Assembly: GCF_029773605.1 (NCBI RefSeq)
Contig: NZ_CP103807.1
Span: forward strand, 372,001 to 436,000
DNA length: 64,000 bases
Direction: 5' to 3'
From: Actinobacillus genomosp. 2
GTDB taxonomy: Bacteria; Pseudomonadota; Gammaproteobacteria; Enterobacterales; Pasteurellaceae
In this document: positions 35,888 to 46,316 of the stretch, one piece after another
How positions within the stretch are numbered: the stretch's first letter is position 1
Layout: every line of letters starts with the position of its first letter
Position numbers and translations under genes: made by a program
Notes under the pieces: model-generated
Seen by the model: only the letters and a program-made list of their open reading frames with translations
Told to the model about the DNA's origin: nothing
Database searches by the model: none

Positions 35888-36014
35888 TTTCTCCCTTCTT
35901 TAGCAAAGAGGGGCTGGGGGGAGATTTAGCAGAAATAACTTTACACTCATATGAGAATTTGACTCTATAATCAAATCTCCCCTACCCCTCTTTTCTAAAG
36001 AGGGGGATTTTATT
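35888..36014. repeat. Inverted pair of C/T-rich repeats between fruA and fruK
   Basis: CTCCCTTCTTTAGCAAAGAGG...GGGGAGATTT (about 35891-35927) faces AAATCTCCCCTACCCCTCTTTTCTAAAGAGGGGG (about 35973-36007), its near-reverse complement. The two can fold into one long imperfect hairpin. CCTCTTT-CTAAAGAGG repeats like this are dispersed in many bacterial genomes. Confidence 0.7.
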
Positions 36015-36969
36015 ACAAATTATTAGCTAATTGAGTTAATTTCACCTGTGCCACAATCTCATCTAGGGCATTTCGGTCGCTGATACCAACATTGCTTTGT
36101 GATACCGCTAATGCCGATGTACCGCTTGCGAAGGCGAGGGTTTTCGCTTTATTCCAACCTTGAGCAAGCCCATAAATTAAGCCTGCCACCATCGAATCGC
36201 CGGCACCGACCGTACTCACAACATTTTGGCAACGAGGCGGTTGAGCTTGAACCACGCCTTCGCTGTTGAGCCATACAGAGCCGTCTGCGCCCATTGAAAT
36301 AATCACGTTCTCAATACCACCGGCACGTAATTCTTGTGCCGCTGCAATCACTTCTTCTAAGCTGTTTAGCGGACGATTCGCCCAAACTTCTAACTCACGA
36401 CGATTCGGTTTTACTAACCACGGATGGGCTTTTAAACCTTCGGTTAATGCCGCATTGCTGCTGTCTAATACAACTTTTAAGCCTTGTTGGTGGAGTGATT
36501 CCAACCATTGTGAGAATTGTTGCGCCGTTACACCACGAGGGAGTGAACCGCATACCGCCACCAAATCAAACTCTTTTGCCCATTGTTGTGATTGAGCGGT
36601 AAAGTTTGCCCAATCTTCAGCGCTAATTTCAAACCCTAAGAAGTTTAAGTCTGTCACATCCGCTTCGGTTTCGGTAATTTTCACGTTAATACGAGTTTTA
36701 CCGTCAATACGATAGAATTGATCGTCCACACCGTTTTGTTTAAACGATTGAACGAAATCGCCTTGATTTTCAGCACCTAAAAAACCGGTAACTGCTAATT
36801 TAACGCCGAGATCCGCTAATACTTTCGCTACGTTGATACCTTTACCGGCAGGGTATAAGCCTAAGGTTTCAACGGTATTTACTTCGCCCACTTCAATGCG
36901 TTGTAGGCGGCCGACCAAGTCAAACGCCGGATTTAAGGTTACGGTTGCAATACGTAATTGTTGTGTCAT
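36013..36969 (-). CDS. fruK: 1-phosphofructokinase
   Basis: Phosphorylates fructose 1-phosphate to fructose 1,6-bisphosphate with ATP. 318 residues, a PfkB-family carbohydrate kinase. N-terminal TVTLNPAFDLVGRL, GKGINVAKVLADLG near 43-56 and the C-terminal VSTVGAGDSMVAG (anion hole and catalytic base Asp) are present. It sits between fruB and fruA and starts 14 bases after fruB ends. Confidence 0.95.
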   Translation of the reverse strand: MTQQLRIATVTLNPAFDLVGRLQRIEVGEVNTVETLGLYPAGKGINVAKVLADLGVKLAVTGFLGAENQGDFVQSFKQNGVDDQFYRIDGKTRINVKITETEADVTDLNFLGFEISAEDWANFTAQSQQWAKEFDLVAVCGSLPRGVTAQQFSQWLESLHQQGLKVVLDSSNAALTEGLKAHPWLVKPNRRELEVWANRPLNSLEEVIAAAQELRAGGIENVIISMGADGSVWLNSEGVVQAQPPRCQNVVSTVGAGDSMVAGLIYGLAQGWNKAKTLAFASGTSALAVSQSNVGISDRNALDEIVAQVKLTQLANNL

Positions 36970-36983
36970 TGTTTGTTCCTTAA

Positions 36984-38879
36984 TTACTCGCCTAAACCCG
37001 CAGCAATCGCCGCACTGATACCGTCAATCGCTTTTTGGGCGTCATCACCGGTTGCCACGAAACGTAAGCGGTGCCCTTTTACTACACCTAATGCTACAAT
37101 TTTCATTAGGCTTTTCGCACTGACTAATTGGCTGTCTCGATCTAAGTTTTGCACAACGATAGTTGCATTATATTTTTTCACTTCGTTGACTAACACCGCA
37201 CTTGGGCGAGCGTGTAAGCCGTGTTCGTTTTGAATCACGAATGTGCCTTCCACTTGACCTTCTAGTGTAGGCTCAGAAGCGGTCAGATTTGCAGAATTTT
37301 GTGCAGATTCAACCGCTTGCGGCTGTGCTACATCTTCAATCGTATCTTCAACCGCAGGCACAAATGAAACGCTTTCACCTAAGCCTTCTACGAATGCTTT
37401 TGCTAACGCTTCGATCGCTTGTTGAGCATCTTCACCCTCCGCCACAAAACGTAAACGATGTGCTTGGCTTGCACCTAACGCCACCACTTTCATTGTGCTT
37501 TTCGCATTCGCCGGCGCAGTGCCACGATCTAAGTTTTCTACCGTTACTTTTGCCGCAAACGGTTTTAAGGTTTGCACTAAAACAGCACTTGGGCGAGCGT
37601 GTAAGCCGTTGTCGTTACGTACGGTGAAAGTACCGATAACCTGACCCGCAGCCGGTTGCTCGGAAGCAGTCGGATTTGCAGAATTTTTTGCAGATTCAAC
37701 CGCTTGCGGTTGTGCCGTACCTTCAATCGTATCTTCAACCGCAGGTACAAATGAAACGCTTTCGCCTAAGCCTTCTACGAATGCTTTTGCTAACGCTTCG
37801 ATCGCTTGTTGTGCATCTTCGCCTTCCGCCACAAAACGTAAGCGGTGTGCTTGGCTTGCGCCTAACGCCACCACTTTCATTGTACTTTTCGCATTAGCCG
37901 GTGCTGTGCCACGATCTAAGTTTTCTACCGTTACTTTCGCCGCAAACGGTTTTAAGGTTTGCACTAATACTGCACTTGGACGAGCGTGTAAGCCGTTGTC
38001 GTTACGCACGGTAAAGGTGCCGATTACTTGACCTGCAATATTCTGAGTAGAAGCGGTTGGATTTTGTCCGCTATTTGCAATATTTTCCCCATTGAATAAA
38101 GCAATAATTTGAGTAGCAGACGCTGTACTAAATTGAGTTCTTACTTCATTGCTTAATAAACGGCTTAAGTATGTTTGAAGTGCATTATCCGTTGCGGAAA
38201 CCGTTACTAAGGTTTGACCGGTTGTGTTACGAGCAACGGCAATACCATTTGCCTGATTACCTTTTGCTGAATCGGAAAGATAAACTTGATTACCGAGATT
38301 AAGCGGCAGATTTGCAACAACGTCACTAATAAATGCTTGAGTAACATACGCTTTTTCTTGGAGTTTACCGGCATTAATCGCAGAAAGTGTCACTAAACTT
38401 GGCGTATCTACATTTAATGAAATTAATGACTCATCTAATACAGCTAGTGATTTTTTACCGCTTAAAACACGAATAAATTCTTCAACATCTTGTGTTTTTT
38501 CTAACACTTCAGCCGCATCTTCATCGCTTAATACGGTTGTTAATTGGCGTAACAGAGTAAGATGTTCGTCTGATTTCGCCGCAATACCGATCGCAACGTA
38601 TGCTTTATTACCTTCACCCCATTCGACACCTTGAGGAAATTGATAGATTTGTACACCGGTTTCTTTGACTAAGTGACGGGTATCTAATGTGCCGTGCGGA
38701 ATCGCAATGCCATTACCTAAAAAGGTTGAGGTTTGGGTTTCGCGAGCTAACATTCCTGCTTCGTAACCTTCCGCTACATTACCATTTGTCACTAAACCTG
38801 CCGCTACTAATTTAATTGCTTCTTCTTTACTGTTTACAGAAGCATTTAAACAGATATTTTGTGCCGATAAATTGAGCAT
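36984..38879 (-). CDS. fruB: Fructose PTS diphosphoryl transfer protein with three HPr domains
   Basis: Carries phosphate from enzyme I to FruA. Residues 1-145 are EIIA-Fru (active His62 in GIAIPHGTLD). A middle domain of about 135 residues follows, then three HPr domains at about 283-375, 412-505 and 541-631, each with the active-site motif GLHARPS (His298, His427, His556). HPr 1 and 2 with their linkers are a 129-residue repeat, almost identical; the third is diverged. Enterobacterial FruB has about 376 residues and one HPr. A CRP site, a TTGACA -35 and a FruR-like operator lie upstream. Confidence 0.95.
   Translation of the reverse strand: MLNLSAQNICLNASVNSKEEAIKLVAAGLVTNGNVAEGYEAGMLARETQTSTFLGNGIAIPHGTLDTRHLVKETGVQIYQFPQGVEWGEGNKAYVAIGIAAKSDEHLTLLRQLTTVLSDEDAAEVLEKTQDVEEFIRVLSGKKSLAVLDESLISLNVDTPSLVTLSAINAGKLQEKAYVTQAFISDVVANLPLNLGNQVYLSDSAKGNQANGIAVARNTTGQTLVTVSATDNALQTYLSRLLSNEVRTQFSTASATQIIALFNGENIANSGQNPTASTQNIAGQVIGTFTVRNDNGLHARPSAVLVQTLKPFAAKVTVENLDRGTAPANAKSTMKVVALGASQAHRLRFVAEGEDAQQAIEALAKAFVEGLGESVSFVPAVEDTIEGTAQPQAVESAKNSANPTASEQPAAGQVIGTFTVRNDNGLHARPSAVLVQTLKPFAAKVTVENLDRGTAPANAKSTMKVVALGASQAHRLRFVAEGEDAQQAIEALAKAFVEGLGESVSFVPAVEDTIEDVAQPQAVESAQNSANLTASEPTLEGQVEGTFVIQNEHGLHARPSAVLVNEVKKYNATIVVQNLDRDSQLVSAKSLMKIVALGVVKGHRLRFVATGDDAQKAIDGISAAIAAGLGE
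37260..38033 (-). repeat. Tandem 387-bp duplication inside fruB
   Basis: Units 37260-37646 and 37647-38033 encode HPr 2 and HPr 1 with linkers. DNA identity is very high, with scattered silent differences and a few linker changes (for example KNSANPT against QNSANLT). The high identity means recent duplication or gene conversion. Confidence 0.9.
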
Positions 38880-38942
38880 CTTAACTCCTTATTTGGATTT
38901 AATTTAGAAAATAAAAATATTGTGGAATATTGTACTCGAATA

Positions 38943-38964
38943 TTTGCTAAATCGTTCTAGCAAA
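38943..38964. promoter_or_regulatory. FruR/Cra-like operator of fruBKA
   Basis: TTTGCTAAATCGTTCTAGCAAA is a 22-bp near-perfect palindrome with a central CG, as in LacI/FruR-type operators. It overlaps the predicted start region of the fru promoter (-35 TTGACA at 38975-38980 on the minus strand). Confidence 0.65.
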
Positions 38965-38984
38965 CCTAAAAAAATGTCAAAAAA

Positions 38985-39000
38985 TGTGATCTAGTTCGCA
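38985..39000. promoter_or_regulatory. CRP site near the fru promoter
   Basis: TGTGATCTAGTTCGCA fits TGTGA-N6-TCACA with one mismatch and sits directly upstream of TTGACA of the fru promoter, in activating position. Confidence 0.6.
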
Positions 39001-39016
39001 TTTTTGCAGAGAAAAG

Positions 39017-39032
39017 TATGATTTTAATCACA
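39017..39032. promoter_or_regulatory. CRP site of the glg promoter
   Basis: TATGATTTTAATCACA fits the CRP consensus with one mismatch. Its centre is about 60 bp upstream of the expected start of the TATAAT promoter at 39072, the spacing of class I CRP activation. Confidence 0.6.
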
Positions 39033-39071
39033 AAAATAAATACTGGTTCAGCAGGAGTATAAAGGCAATGC

Positions 39072-39091
39072 TATAATGCAAACGTTTTCGT
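39072..39091 (+). promoter_or_regulatory. glg -10 element overlapped by a PurR-like box
   Basis: TATAAT at 39072-39077 is the -10 of glgBXCAP. ATGCAAACGTTTTCGT (39076-39091) fits the E. coli PurR consensus ANGCAANCGNTTNCNT at every fixed position and overlaps the start point. Another LacI-family repressor could also bind it. Confidence 0.6.
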
Positions 39092-39136
39092 AAAAAGAAA
39101 AATAATTTAGTTTCTGAAAAAATGTTGGGGGAGAGC

Positions 39137-41437
39137 ATGAGTGGTTATACGTATTCGAAACAGGATTTAATTTTTATTGAGCAACTTTCCCAAGCCTATT
39201 GTAAAGATCCGTTTTCCTACCTCGGTTTACATCAAGTAAATAATCGCTCCTTGATTAGAGTATTTTTACCTGACGCTACCTCAGTAACTATTATTGATTG
39301 CGAAGGTAAATGCTTGGCAGAAACACAAAAAATTGATGATTGCGGTTTATTTGTTGCAACCTTAACGACTCAATTTACTACGTTAAATTATCGTTTACGA
39401 GTAGGTTATTCATTGGCAGAAATTGAAATGGAAGATCCTTATCGTTTTACGTCTTATCTTTTGCCTTTAGATAATTGGCTCTTATCCGAAGGTACATATC
39501 TTCGCCCTTATGAAAAATTAGGTGCTCATTTAGAAAGTCAAGCAGGCGTTTCTGGCGTACATTTTAGTGTATGGGCTCCTAATGCTCGCCGGGTTTCGGT
39601 TGTCGGTGATTTTAATCATTGGGACGGGCGTTTGAATCCCATGCGTTTTCACTCGGAAAGTGGCATTTGGGATATTTTCTTACCAAATGTTGAGAAAGGG
39701 GCACTTTATAAATTTGAAATTTTAGACAGCAATGGTGCGATTCGTCTGAAATCGGACCCTTACGCATTTGCTTCTCAATTCCGTCCGGATACCGCTTCGG
39801 TCGTGACCGGTTTACCGGAAAAAATGGCGATACCTGATAATTTACGTCGAGCTAATGAAGCGGATCAGCCGATTTCTATATATGAAGTTCATCTTGGATC
39901 ATGGCGTCGTAATCTTGAAAATAACTATTGGTTGAATTACGAAGAAATCGCTAATGAACTGATTCCTTATATAAAAGATATGGGATTTACGCATATCGAA
40001 TTATTACCCATTACTGAATATCCGTTTGACGGTTCTTGGGGCTATCAACCGACCGGTCTTTATTCTCCGACTAGTCGATTCGGTTCGCCAGAAGATTTAC
40101 GTACTTTTATTCGTAAAGCTCATGAGGCAGGAATCAATGTCATTCTTGACTGGGTTGTCGGACATTTCCCAACTGATTCGCACGGATTAGCACAATTTGA
40201 CGGTTCGCATTTATACGAGCATCAAGATCCAAGAGAAGGCTATCATCAAGATTGGAATACCTTAATTTTTAATTATGGTCGTTATGAAGTGCTTAATTAT
40301 CTTTCTGGAAATGCCTTGTATTGGACCGAGCGATTCGGCATTGACGGATTGCGTGTTGATGCGGTGTCTTCAATGATTTATCGCGATTATTCCCGTAAAG
40401 ATGGGGAATGGATTCCGAATCAATATGGTGGACGAGAAAATTTAGAAGCATTAGATTTCCTACGTAAAACAAATCAAATGTTAGAAAAAGAAGGACAAGG
40501 AGCAGTTGCGATTGCTGAAGAATCGACCTCATTTGCCGGCATTACGCATAGTCCAGCGGAAAACGGCGTCGGTTTCGACTATAAATGGAACATGGGTTGG
40601 ATGAACGATACCTTACGTTATATGTCGCTTGATCCGATTTATCGTCAGTATCATCACGATTGGATGACATTCGGCATGATGTATCAATACAGTGAAAAAT
40701 TTATATTACCGCTTTCACATGATGAGGTTGTACACGGTAAAGGATCGTTACTTGGCAAAATGTCAGGTGATTGTTGGCAAAAATTTGCGAATTTACGTGC
40801 TTATTACGGCTATATGTGGGGTTATCCGGGTAAAAAATTACTGTTTATGGGGAATGAGTTTGCCCAAGGTCGTGAATGGAATTACAACGAAAGCCTAGAC
40901 TGGTTCTTATTAGGCGAGCAAGGTGGCGGTTGGCATAAAGGTGTACTGAATTGGGTGCGAGATCTGAACCGTGTTTATAAACAATATCCGGCACTTTATC
41001 AGTTAGATTATGACCCTCAAGGTTTTGAATGGTTAGTCGTTGATGATTGGCAACAATCCATCTTTGCCTTTGAGCGTAAAGCTAAAGAAGGGGAAAGCAT
41101 CATTGTGGTCAGTAACTTTACCCCAGTTGTTCGTCATAACTATCGTATCGGTGTGAATCAGGACGGCAAATATACTGAGATTTTAAATTCGGATGCAGCA
41201 TATTACGAAGGTAGTAATGTAGGTAATTATGGTGAAATCAAATGTGAGAAAATCGCCTCACACGGAAAAGATTTTTCGATTGAGCTTTCTATTCCACCGC
41301 TATCGACGATTTTTATTCGTTGTCAGCCGAATGTGAAAACAGTTAAACTCAGTCGTGAGCCAAAAATGGCATCCGTTCAGGTCAAAGCATCTAAGAAATC
41401 AAAAACAGCGAAAAAACAATATAAAAATAAGCAATGA
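39137..41437 (+). CDS. glgB: 1,4-alpha-glucan branching enzyme
   Basis: Adds alpha-1,6 branches to glycogen; GH13. An N-terminal CBM48-like region ([20 protein letters not shown]) precedes the barrel. Catalytic Asp in [10 protein letters not shown] near 408, Glu in IAEEST near 461 and [11 protein letters not shown] downstream are present. The ATG at 39137 follows GGGGGAGAG; the ATG at 39122 would place that RBS inside the gene. 766 aa. The C terminus has an unusual Lys-rich tail of about 35 residues ([16 protein letters not shown]) absent from E. coli GlgB as I remember it. First gene of the operon. Confidence 0.93.
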   Translation: MSGYTYSKQDLIFIEQLSQAYCKDPFSYLGLHQVNNRSLIRVFLPDATSVTIIDCEGKCLAETQKIDDCGLFVATLTTQFTTLNYRLRVGYSLAEIEMEDPYRFTSYLLPLDNWLLSEGTYLRPYEKLGAHLESQAGVSGVHFSVWAPNARRVSVVGDFNHWDGRLNPMRFHSESGIWDIFLPNVEKGALYKFEILDSNGAIRLKSDPYAFASQFRPDTASVVTGLPEKMAIPDNLRRANEADQPISIYEVHLGSWRRNLENNYWLNYEEIANELIPYIKDMGFTHIELLPITEYPFDGSWGYQPTGLYSPTSRFGSPEDLRTFIRKAHEAGINVILDWVVGHFPTDSHGLAQFDGSHLYEHQDPREGYHQDWNTLIFNYGRYEVLNYLSGNALYWTERFGIDGLRVDAVSSMIYRDYSRKDGEWIPNQYGGRENLEALDFLRKTNQMLEKEGQGAVAIAEESTSFAGITHSPAENGVGFDYKWNMGWMNDTLRYMSLDPIYRQYHHDWMTFGMMYQYSEKFILPLSHDEVVHGKGSLLGKMSGDCWQKFANLRAYYGYMWGYPGKKLLFMGNEFAQGREWNYNESLDWFLLGEQGGGWHKGVLNWVRDLNRVYKQYPALYQLDYDPQGFEWLVVDDWQQSIFAFERKAKEGESIIVVSNFTPVVRHNYRIGVNQDGKYTEILNSDAAYYEGSNVGNYGEIKCEKIASHGKDFSIELSIPPLSTIFIRCQPNVKTVKLSREPKMASVQVKASKKSKTAKKQYKNKQ

Positions 41438-43419
41438 AAGTAACAGCGGGTAGCCCTACGCCATTAGGTGCGAAAGCGGTCGGAAATGGCACAAATTTTG
41501 CAATTTTTTCGGAAAATGCGACCGCTATTGAGCTTTGTATTTTTGATAAGCACCAAGAATTACGTTTTTCGATGCAGCGTACCGCTGATATATGGCATTT
41601 ATTTGTCGAAAATATCGGGGGCGGTACACGTTACGGTTTTCGTGTTAGTGGTTTGGCAGATGAGAAAAACGGGGCGTTATTTAATCCGCAAAAAGTGTTG
41701 TTAGATCCATATGCTAAGCAAATTGTCGGGAATCCTTCAGCTAAAACCGAAGATGAATGGCAATATTTTCAGTGGAATGATCCTCGTGATAATGCTCATT
41801 TAGCTCCTAAGTCCGTTGTAGTAAATGAAGATAACTTTGATTGGCAAAATGAGGAAAGACCATATTATCCGTGGTCGGAAACCATTATTTATGAATTGCA
41901 TATAAAAGGATTTAGCCAATTAAATCATAAAATTCCGCCGCATTTACGAGGTACTTATGCCGGTTTAGCTCATCCTGAATCTATCGCTCATTTAAAGCGT
42001 TTAGGTGTCACGACAATCGAATTACAACCGATTAGTCGCTATATAGATGAAGTGCATTTGCAAAAAATGGGTAAGACGAATTACTGGGGGTATAGTGTTA
42101 TCGGGCATTTTGCCGTTGAGTCTCGTTTGGCAAGTAATCAAGAGGATCCGATTTGTGAATTTAAGCATTTAGTCAAAACACTCCACCAAAACGGTTTTGA
42201 GGTCATTTTAGATTTAGTCTATAACCATACGGCAGAAGGCGGAAAAGATGGGTTTATGTTGTGTCAAAGAGGTATTGATAACCCAAATTATTATTGGTTG
42301 GATGAGCAAGGCGAATATCAAAATTGGACCGGTTGTGGTAATGCTCTTAATCTGACCCATCCACAGGTTTGCCAATGGGCGATAGATAGTTTGGTGTATT
42401 GGGTAAATGAATATCATATAGACGGTTTCCGTTTTGATTTGGCAACGACACTTGGTCGAACGCCAAACTTTGAAATGACATCCCCATTTTTTGAAAAGAT
42501 CAAACAAACACCGGAATTACAACATATTAAATTCATTGCCGAACCTTGGGATATCGGTCCTAATGGTTACCAAGTTGGTGGATTTCCGCTGCAATTTGCT
42601 GAATGGAACGATAAATATCGTACGGCAATGCGAGAATTTTTCTTATGTGAAAGTGGCAATTTAGGTGAGTTTGCTCGACGTTTAGCCAGGAGTGATGACC
42701 TGTATTGGCAATATTCCCCAGCAAAAAGTATTAATTATTTTGCTTCTCATGACGGTTTTACGTTACAAGATCTCGTGAGTTATAACAACAAACATAATGA
42801 AGCAAATAGTGAGTGTAATCGTGATGGCGATAGTCATAATTATAGCAATAATCACGGTGTTGAAGGAGAAACGGATAACGAATTTGTAAATATTTTGCGA
42901 GATCAAGCCGCTTGTAGTTTATTAGCAACGCTGTTTTTATCAAATGGTGTGCCAATGTTACTTGCCGGCGATGAGTTAGGACATTCTCAAAAAGGCAATA
43001 ATAACGGTTATTGCCAAGATAATGAAACAACTTGGATTGATTGGCAAAATGTGAACGAATCAAGAATAGAATATGTAGCAAAATGGATTGCATTACGTAA
43101 GCGAATCGCTTTGCTTTCTCATCAAAATCATTGGTGGACGGAAAACGATGTTCAATGGTTTTCTCCGCAAGGAACATTGATGGAAGTGGCAGATTGGCAT
43201 AATAAGCAATTAAAAGCGTTACAAATTCTGTTACAAGATCATTGGTTGATTTTAATCAATGCCAAGAAAACCACCCAGCAATATGTTTTACCTGATGGAA
43301 AATGGCAGCTTTGTATCGGTAAAAATATTGCAACTTTTGTAGCAGGTACGCAATCGATTGCTTTGCAGTTGGAGCAAATGGGCGTATGTGTGCTTCAGAG
43401 AAAATTAGGCCTATATTAG
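41434..43419 (+). CDS. glgX: Glycogen debranching enzyme GlgX
   Basis: Isoamylase-type enzyme that removes short branches left by phosphorylase. 661 residues; overlaps glgB by four bases (ATGA). GH13 motifs [23 protein letters not shown] (nucleophile Asp), [10 protein letters not shown] (acid Glu) and [13 protein letters not shown] are present. Second gene of glgBXCAP. Confidence 0.95.
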   Translation: MKVTAGSPTPLGAKAVGNGTNFAIFSENATAIELCIFDKHQELRFSMQRTADIWHLFVENIGGGTRYGFRVSGLADEKNGALFNPQKVLLDPYAKQIVGNPSAKTEDEWQYFQWNDPRDNAHLAPKSVVVNEDNFDWQNEERPYYPWSETIIYELHIKGFSQLNHKIPPHLRGTYAGLAHPESIAHLKRLGVTTIELQPISRYIDEVHLQKMGKTNYWGYSVIGHFAVESRLASNQEDPICEFKHLVKTLHQNGFEVILDLVYNHTAEGGKDGFMLCQRGIDNPNYYWLDEQGEYQNWTGCGNALNLTHPQVCQWAIDSLVYWVNEYHIDGFRFDLATTLGRTPNFEMTSPFFEKIKQTPELQHIKFIAEPWDIGPNGYQVGGFPLQFAEWNDKYRTAMREFFLCESGNLGEFARRLARSDDLYWQYSPAKSINYFASHDGFTLQDLVSYNNKHNEANSECNRDGDSHNYSNNHGVEGETDNEFVNILRDQAACSLLATLFLSNGVPMLLAGDELGHSQKGNNNGYCQDNETTWIDWQNVNESRIEYVAKWIALRKRIALLSHQNHWWTENDVQWFSPQGTLMEVADWHNKQLKALQILLQDHWLILINAKKTTQQYVLPDGKWQLCIGKNIATFVAGTQSIALQLEQMGVCVLQRKLGLY

Positions 43420-43433
43420 CCTAGGAGAAAATT

Positions 43434-44750
43434 ATGCTTACACAAGAAAAAAACGATCTTACAAAAACAGGTCTTGATATTACTAATGATACATTAGTGC
43501 TTATCTTAGCGGGTGGTCGTGGCTCTCGTCTTTATGAATTAACCGATAAACGAGCAAAGCCTGCCGTGTATTTCGGTGGTTGTCGTCGTATTATTGACTT
43601 TGCATTATCAAACTGTATTAATTCTAATTTATTAAAAGTGGGTGTGATTACCCAGTATGCGGCACACTCGTTACTTCGCCATTTACAACGCGGATGGTCT
43701 TTCCTTCCGTATGAACGTAACCAATATATTGATATGTTACCGGCTCGTCAGCAATTGGATGAGAATACTTGGTATCGTGGTACGGCGGATGCGGTTTATC
43801 AAAATATGGCGATTATGAAATCACATTACCGTCCTAGATATGTCGTGATTTTAGCTGGCGACCATATCTATAAAATGGATTATACCCAGATGTTGCGTGA
43901 CCACGTAGAAAGTGGTGCTAAATGTACGGTTGGTTGTATCGAAGTGCCACGTGAGCAAGCAACAGAATTTGGTGTAATGGCAGTAAACGATAAATTAAAA
44001 GTCAAAGAATTTGTCGAGAAACCGGCGAATCCGCCAGCAATGCCAGGTAGACCTGATTCATCGCTTGCCTCAATGGGTATTTATGTATTTGATGCAGATT
44101 ATCTCTATAAAATGTTAGAACAAGAGGCGTCATCGCCGGGTACATCACACGATTTCGGTAAAGATATTATTCCGAAAGCGGTGGAAGAGGGCGTATTATA
44201 CGCTCATCCGTTTGAGCGTTCTTGCAAAGGTAGAAATGCAAGTGGGGCAATTTATTGGCGTGATGTTGGTACGATTGATAGTTATTGGTCGGCACATATG
44301 GATCTCGTTTCAGAACAGCCACAATTAGATTTATATGATGAATCTTGGCCGATTCACGGTCGCCCACAACAAACTGCGCCGGCACGTTTCTATTATAATA
44401 AACAAAGACAACGCACTTTAGATAACTCGTTAATTGCCGGTGGTTGTGTGATTACCGATGCTGAAATCAGTAATTCAGTATTATTTAATCGTGTACACGT
44501 TGAAGCCGAAGCAATCATTGAGCATAGTGTTATTCTTCCACAAGTCACGATTGGTAAAAACTGTGTGATTAAACGTGCAGTGATTGACCGTCACTGCGTT
44601 ATTCCTGATGGCTTACAAATTGGGGTAAATGCAGAAGATGATGCGAAACGCTTCCGTGTAAGTAAAGGCGGAATCGTCTTAGTTACGCGAGGTATGTTGG
44701 ATGCTTTACAAAAGCAACAATCTGAAGCGGAATTAAATCAATCTATTTAG
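43434..44750 (+). CDS. glgC: Glucose-1-phosphate adenylyltransferase
   Basis: Makes ADP-glucose, the committed step of glycogen synthesis; usually allosterically controlled by fructose bisphosphate and AMP. 438 residues. The N-terminal nucleotide site LAGGRGSRLYELTDKRAKPA and the downstream FVEKPANPPAMPG and DVGTIDSYWSAHMD are conserved. The gene is followed by a small hairpin before glgA. Confidence 0.95.
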   Translation: MLTQEKNDLTKTGLDITNDTLVLILAGGRGSRLYELTDKRAKPAVYFGGCRRIIDFALSNCINSNLLKVGVITQYAAHSLLRHLQRGWSFLPYERNQYIDMLPARQQLDENTWYRGTADAVYQNMAIMKSHYRPRYVVILAGDHIYKMDYTQMLRDHVESGAKCTVGCIEVPREQATEFGVMAVNDKLKVKEFVEKPANPPAMPGRPDSSLASMGIYVFDADYLYKMLEQEASSPGTSHDFGKDIIPKAVEEGVLYAHPFERSCKGRNASGAIYWRDVGTIDSYWSAHMDLVSEQPQLDLYDESWPIHGRPQQTAPARFYYNKQRQRTLDNSLIAGGCVITDAEISNSVLFNRVHVEAEAIIEHSVILPQVTIGKNCVIKRAVIDRHCVIPDGLQIGVNAEDDAKRFRVSKGGIVLVTRGMLDALQKQQSEAELNQSI

Positions 44751-44766
44751 ATAATGTTTATGGATC

Positions 44767-44790
44767 AAGGACGTACATTGTACGTCCTTT
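44767..44790 (+). terminator. Hairpin between glgC and glgA
   Basis: AAGGACGTAC (44767-44776) / GTACGTCCTT (44780-44789), loop ATT, but only a short T-run. More likely a partial terminator or RNA processing point than a full stop. Confidence 0.5.
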
Positions 44791-44850
44791 AACCGTTTCT
44801 ATAAGCGGTCGGATTTTTTTATTTTTTACAATCAATGAAATGGCAATTAG

Positions 44851-46287
44851 ATGAAAATTTTACATATTTGCTCAGAAATGTATCCGTTAATTAAAACGGG
44901 CGGATTAGCCGATGTGATGGGAGCATTACCTTATGCACAACAAACAGCAGGCAATGATGTTAGAGTGCTGCTTCCTCTGTATCCCCAAGTAGCGGAGAAA
45001 ATCGGAGAAACTAATGAAGTGGCAACAATTGGTACATTTGCCGGTTTAGTGACGATTCGTTTTACTTATTTTAATGGTTTAGGTGTGTATGTGATTGATG
45101 CACCGCATTTATTTCAGCGTTCGGGAAATCCATATCATGACTCAGGTTATGCAGATTATCCGGATAACTATAAACGTTTTGCGCTTTTAGGCTATTTAGG
45201 TGCACAAATTTCTGAGGGATTGGATAAATGGTGGGGTAAAGCAGATATTCTACATGCTCACGATTGGCAAGGCGGTTTAGCCTGTGCTTACCTGAAAAGC
45301 TGGAATAGTCCGGTAAAAAGTGTATTTACTATTCATAACATTGCGTATCCAGGACGATTCCATTCATATCATCTGCACGAATTAGGTTTACCTTGGCATT
45401 TCTTCCAAGCCGAAGGTTTAGAGTTTTATGGTGAGATTTCATATCTTAAAGCCGGATTATATTTTGCAGATAAAATTACAACAGTAAGCCCAACTTATGC
45501 GTTGGAAATTACCGAAGAAATTGCCGGTGGCGGTATGCACGGTTTATTACAAACTCGTAAAGCACAAGGTCGATTACATGGTGTATTGAACGGGGTAGAT
45601 GATGCTGTTTGGAATCCGGAAACAGATACGAATATTGTTGCGACCTATAAACCGAGTTATATGCACGGCAAAGCGAAAAATAAAGTGGAATTACAGAGAA
45701 TGTTCCACCTACCGGAAGATAAAGATGCAATGTTGATGGTAATGGTGACTCGTTTAACCGAGCAAAAAGGTGCGGATTTTCTGCTTGATCGTATTGATGA
45801 TGTGATGACTCAACCCGTACAACTTATTGTGTTAGGTAGTGGATCGCCTCATTTAGAGTACTTATTAAATGAAGCTCGTAGTCACTATCCTGAACAAATT
45901 GGGATCTATATCGGCTATAACGAAGCACTTTCTCATCAAATTATTGCCGGTGGCGATGTGATTTTAGTGCCTAGCCGTTTTGAACCATGCGGTTTAACCC
46001 AGCTTTATGGCTTAAAATATGGTACGTTACCTCTTGTCCGTCGTACGGGTGGATTAGCCGATACTGTTGTAGATAGCCATAAAGAAACGATAGAACAAAG
46101 AACGGCTACCGGTTTTGTATTTAATTATCCGAGTAGTGATGATTTCTTAGAGGCTTTCCAGAGAGCAGTAAACTTGTGGCAAAAACAAAAATTATGGTCA
46201 AGTGTACGCCAAAATGCATTAGCCCAAGATTTTGGATGGGCGAGAGCTGCTGCTGCATACCAAGCTATTTATCAAGACATTGTATAA
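44851..46287 (+). CDS. glgA: Glycogen synthase
   Basis: GT5 glycosyltransferase that extends alpha-1,4 chains from ADP-glucose. 478 residues, the usual length. The ADP-glucose motif KTGGLADV lies near residues 15-22, and HAHDWQ, GGDVILVPSRFEPCGLTQ and VRRTGGLADTV are conserved. Fourth gene of the operon. Confidence 0.96.
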   Translation: MKILHICSEMYPLIKTGGLADVMGALPYAQQTAGNDVRVLLPLYPQVAEKIGETNEVATIGTFAGLVTIRFTYFNGLGVYVIDAPHLFQRSGNPYHDSGYADYPDNYKRFALLGYLGAQISEGLDKWWGKADILHAHDWQGGLACAYLKSWNSPVKSVFTIHNIAYPGRFHSYHLHELGLPWHFFQAEGLEFYGEISYLKAGLYFADKITTVSPTYALEITEEIAGGGMHGLLQTRKAQGRLHGVLNGVDDAVWNPETDTNIVATYKPSYMHGKAKNKVELQRMFHLPEDKDAMLMVMVTRLTEQKGADFLLDRIDDVMTQPVQLIVLGSGSPHLEYLLNEARSHYPEQIGIYIGYNEALSHQIIAGGDVILVPSRFEPCGLTQLYGLKYGTLPLVRRTGGLADTVVDSHKETIEQRTATGFVFNYPSSDDFLEAFQRAVNLWQKQKLWSSVRQNALAQDFGWARAAAAYQAIYQDIV

Positions 46288-46316
46288 CGAATTTAATTTA
46301 TTATTAGGAGTCGCAA

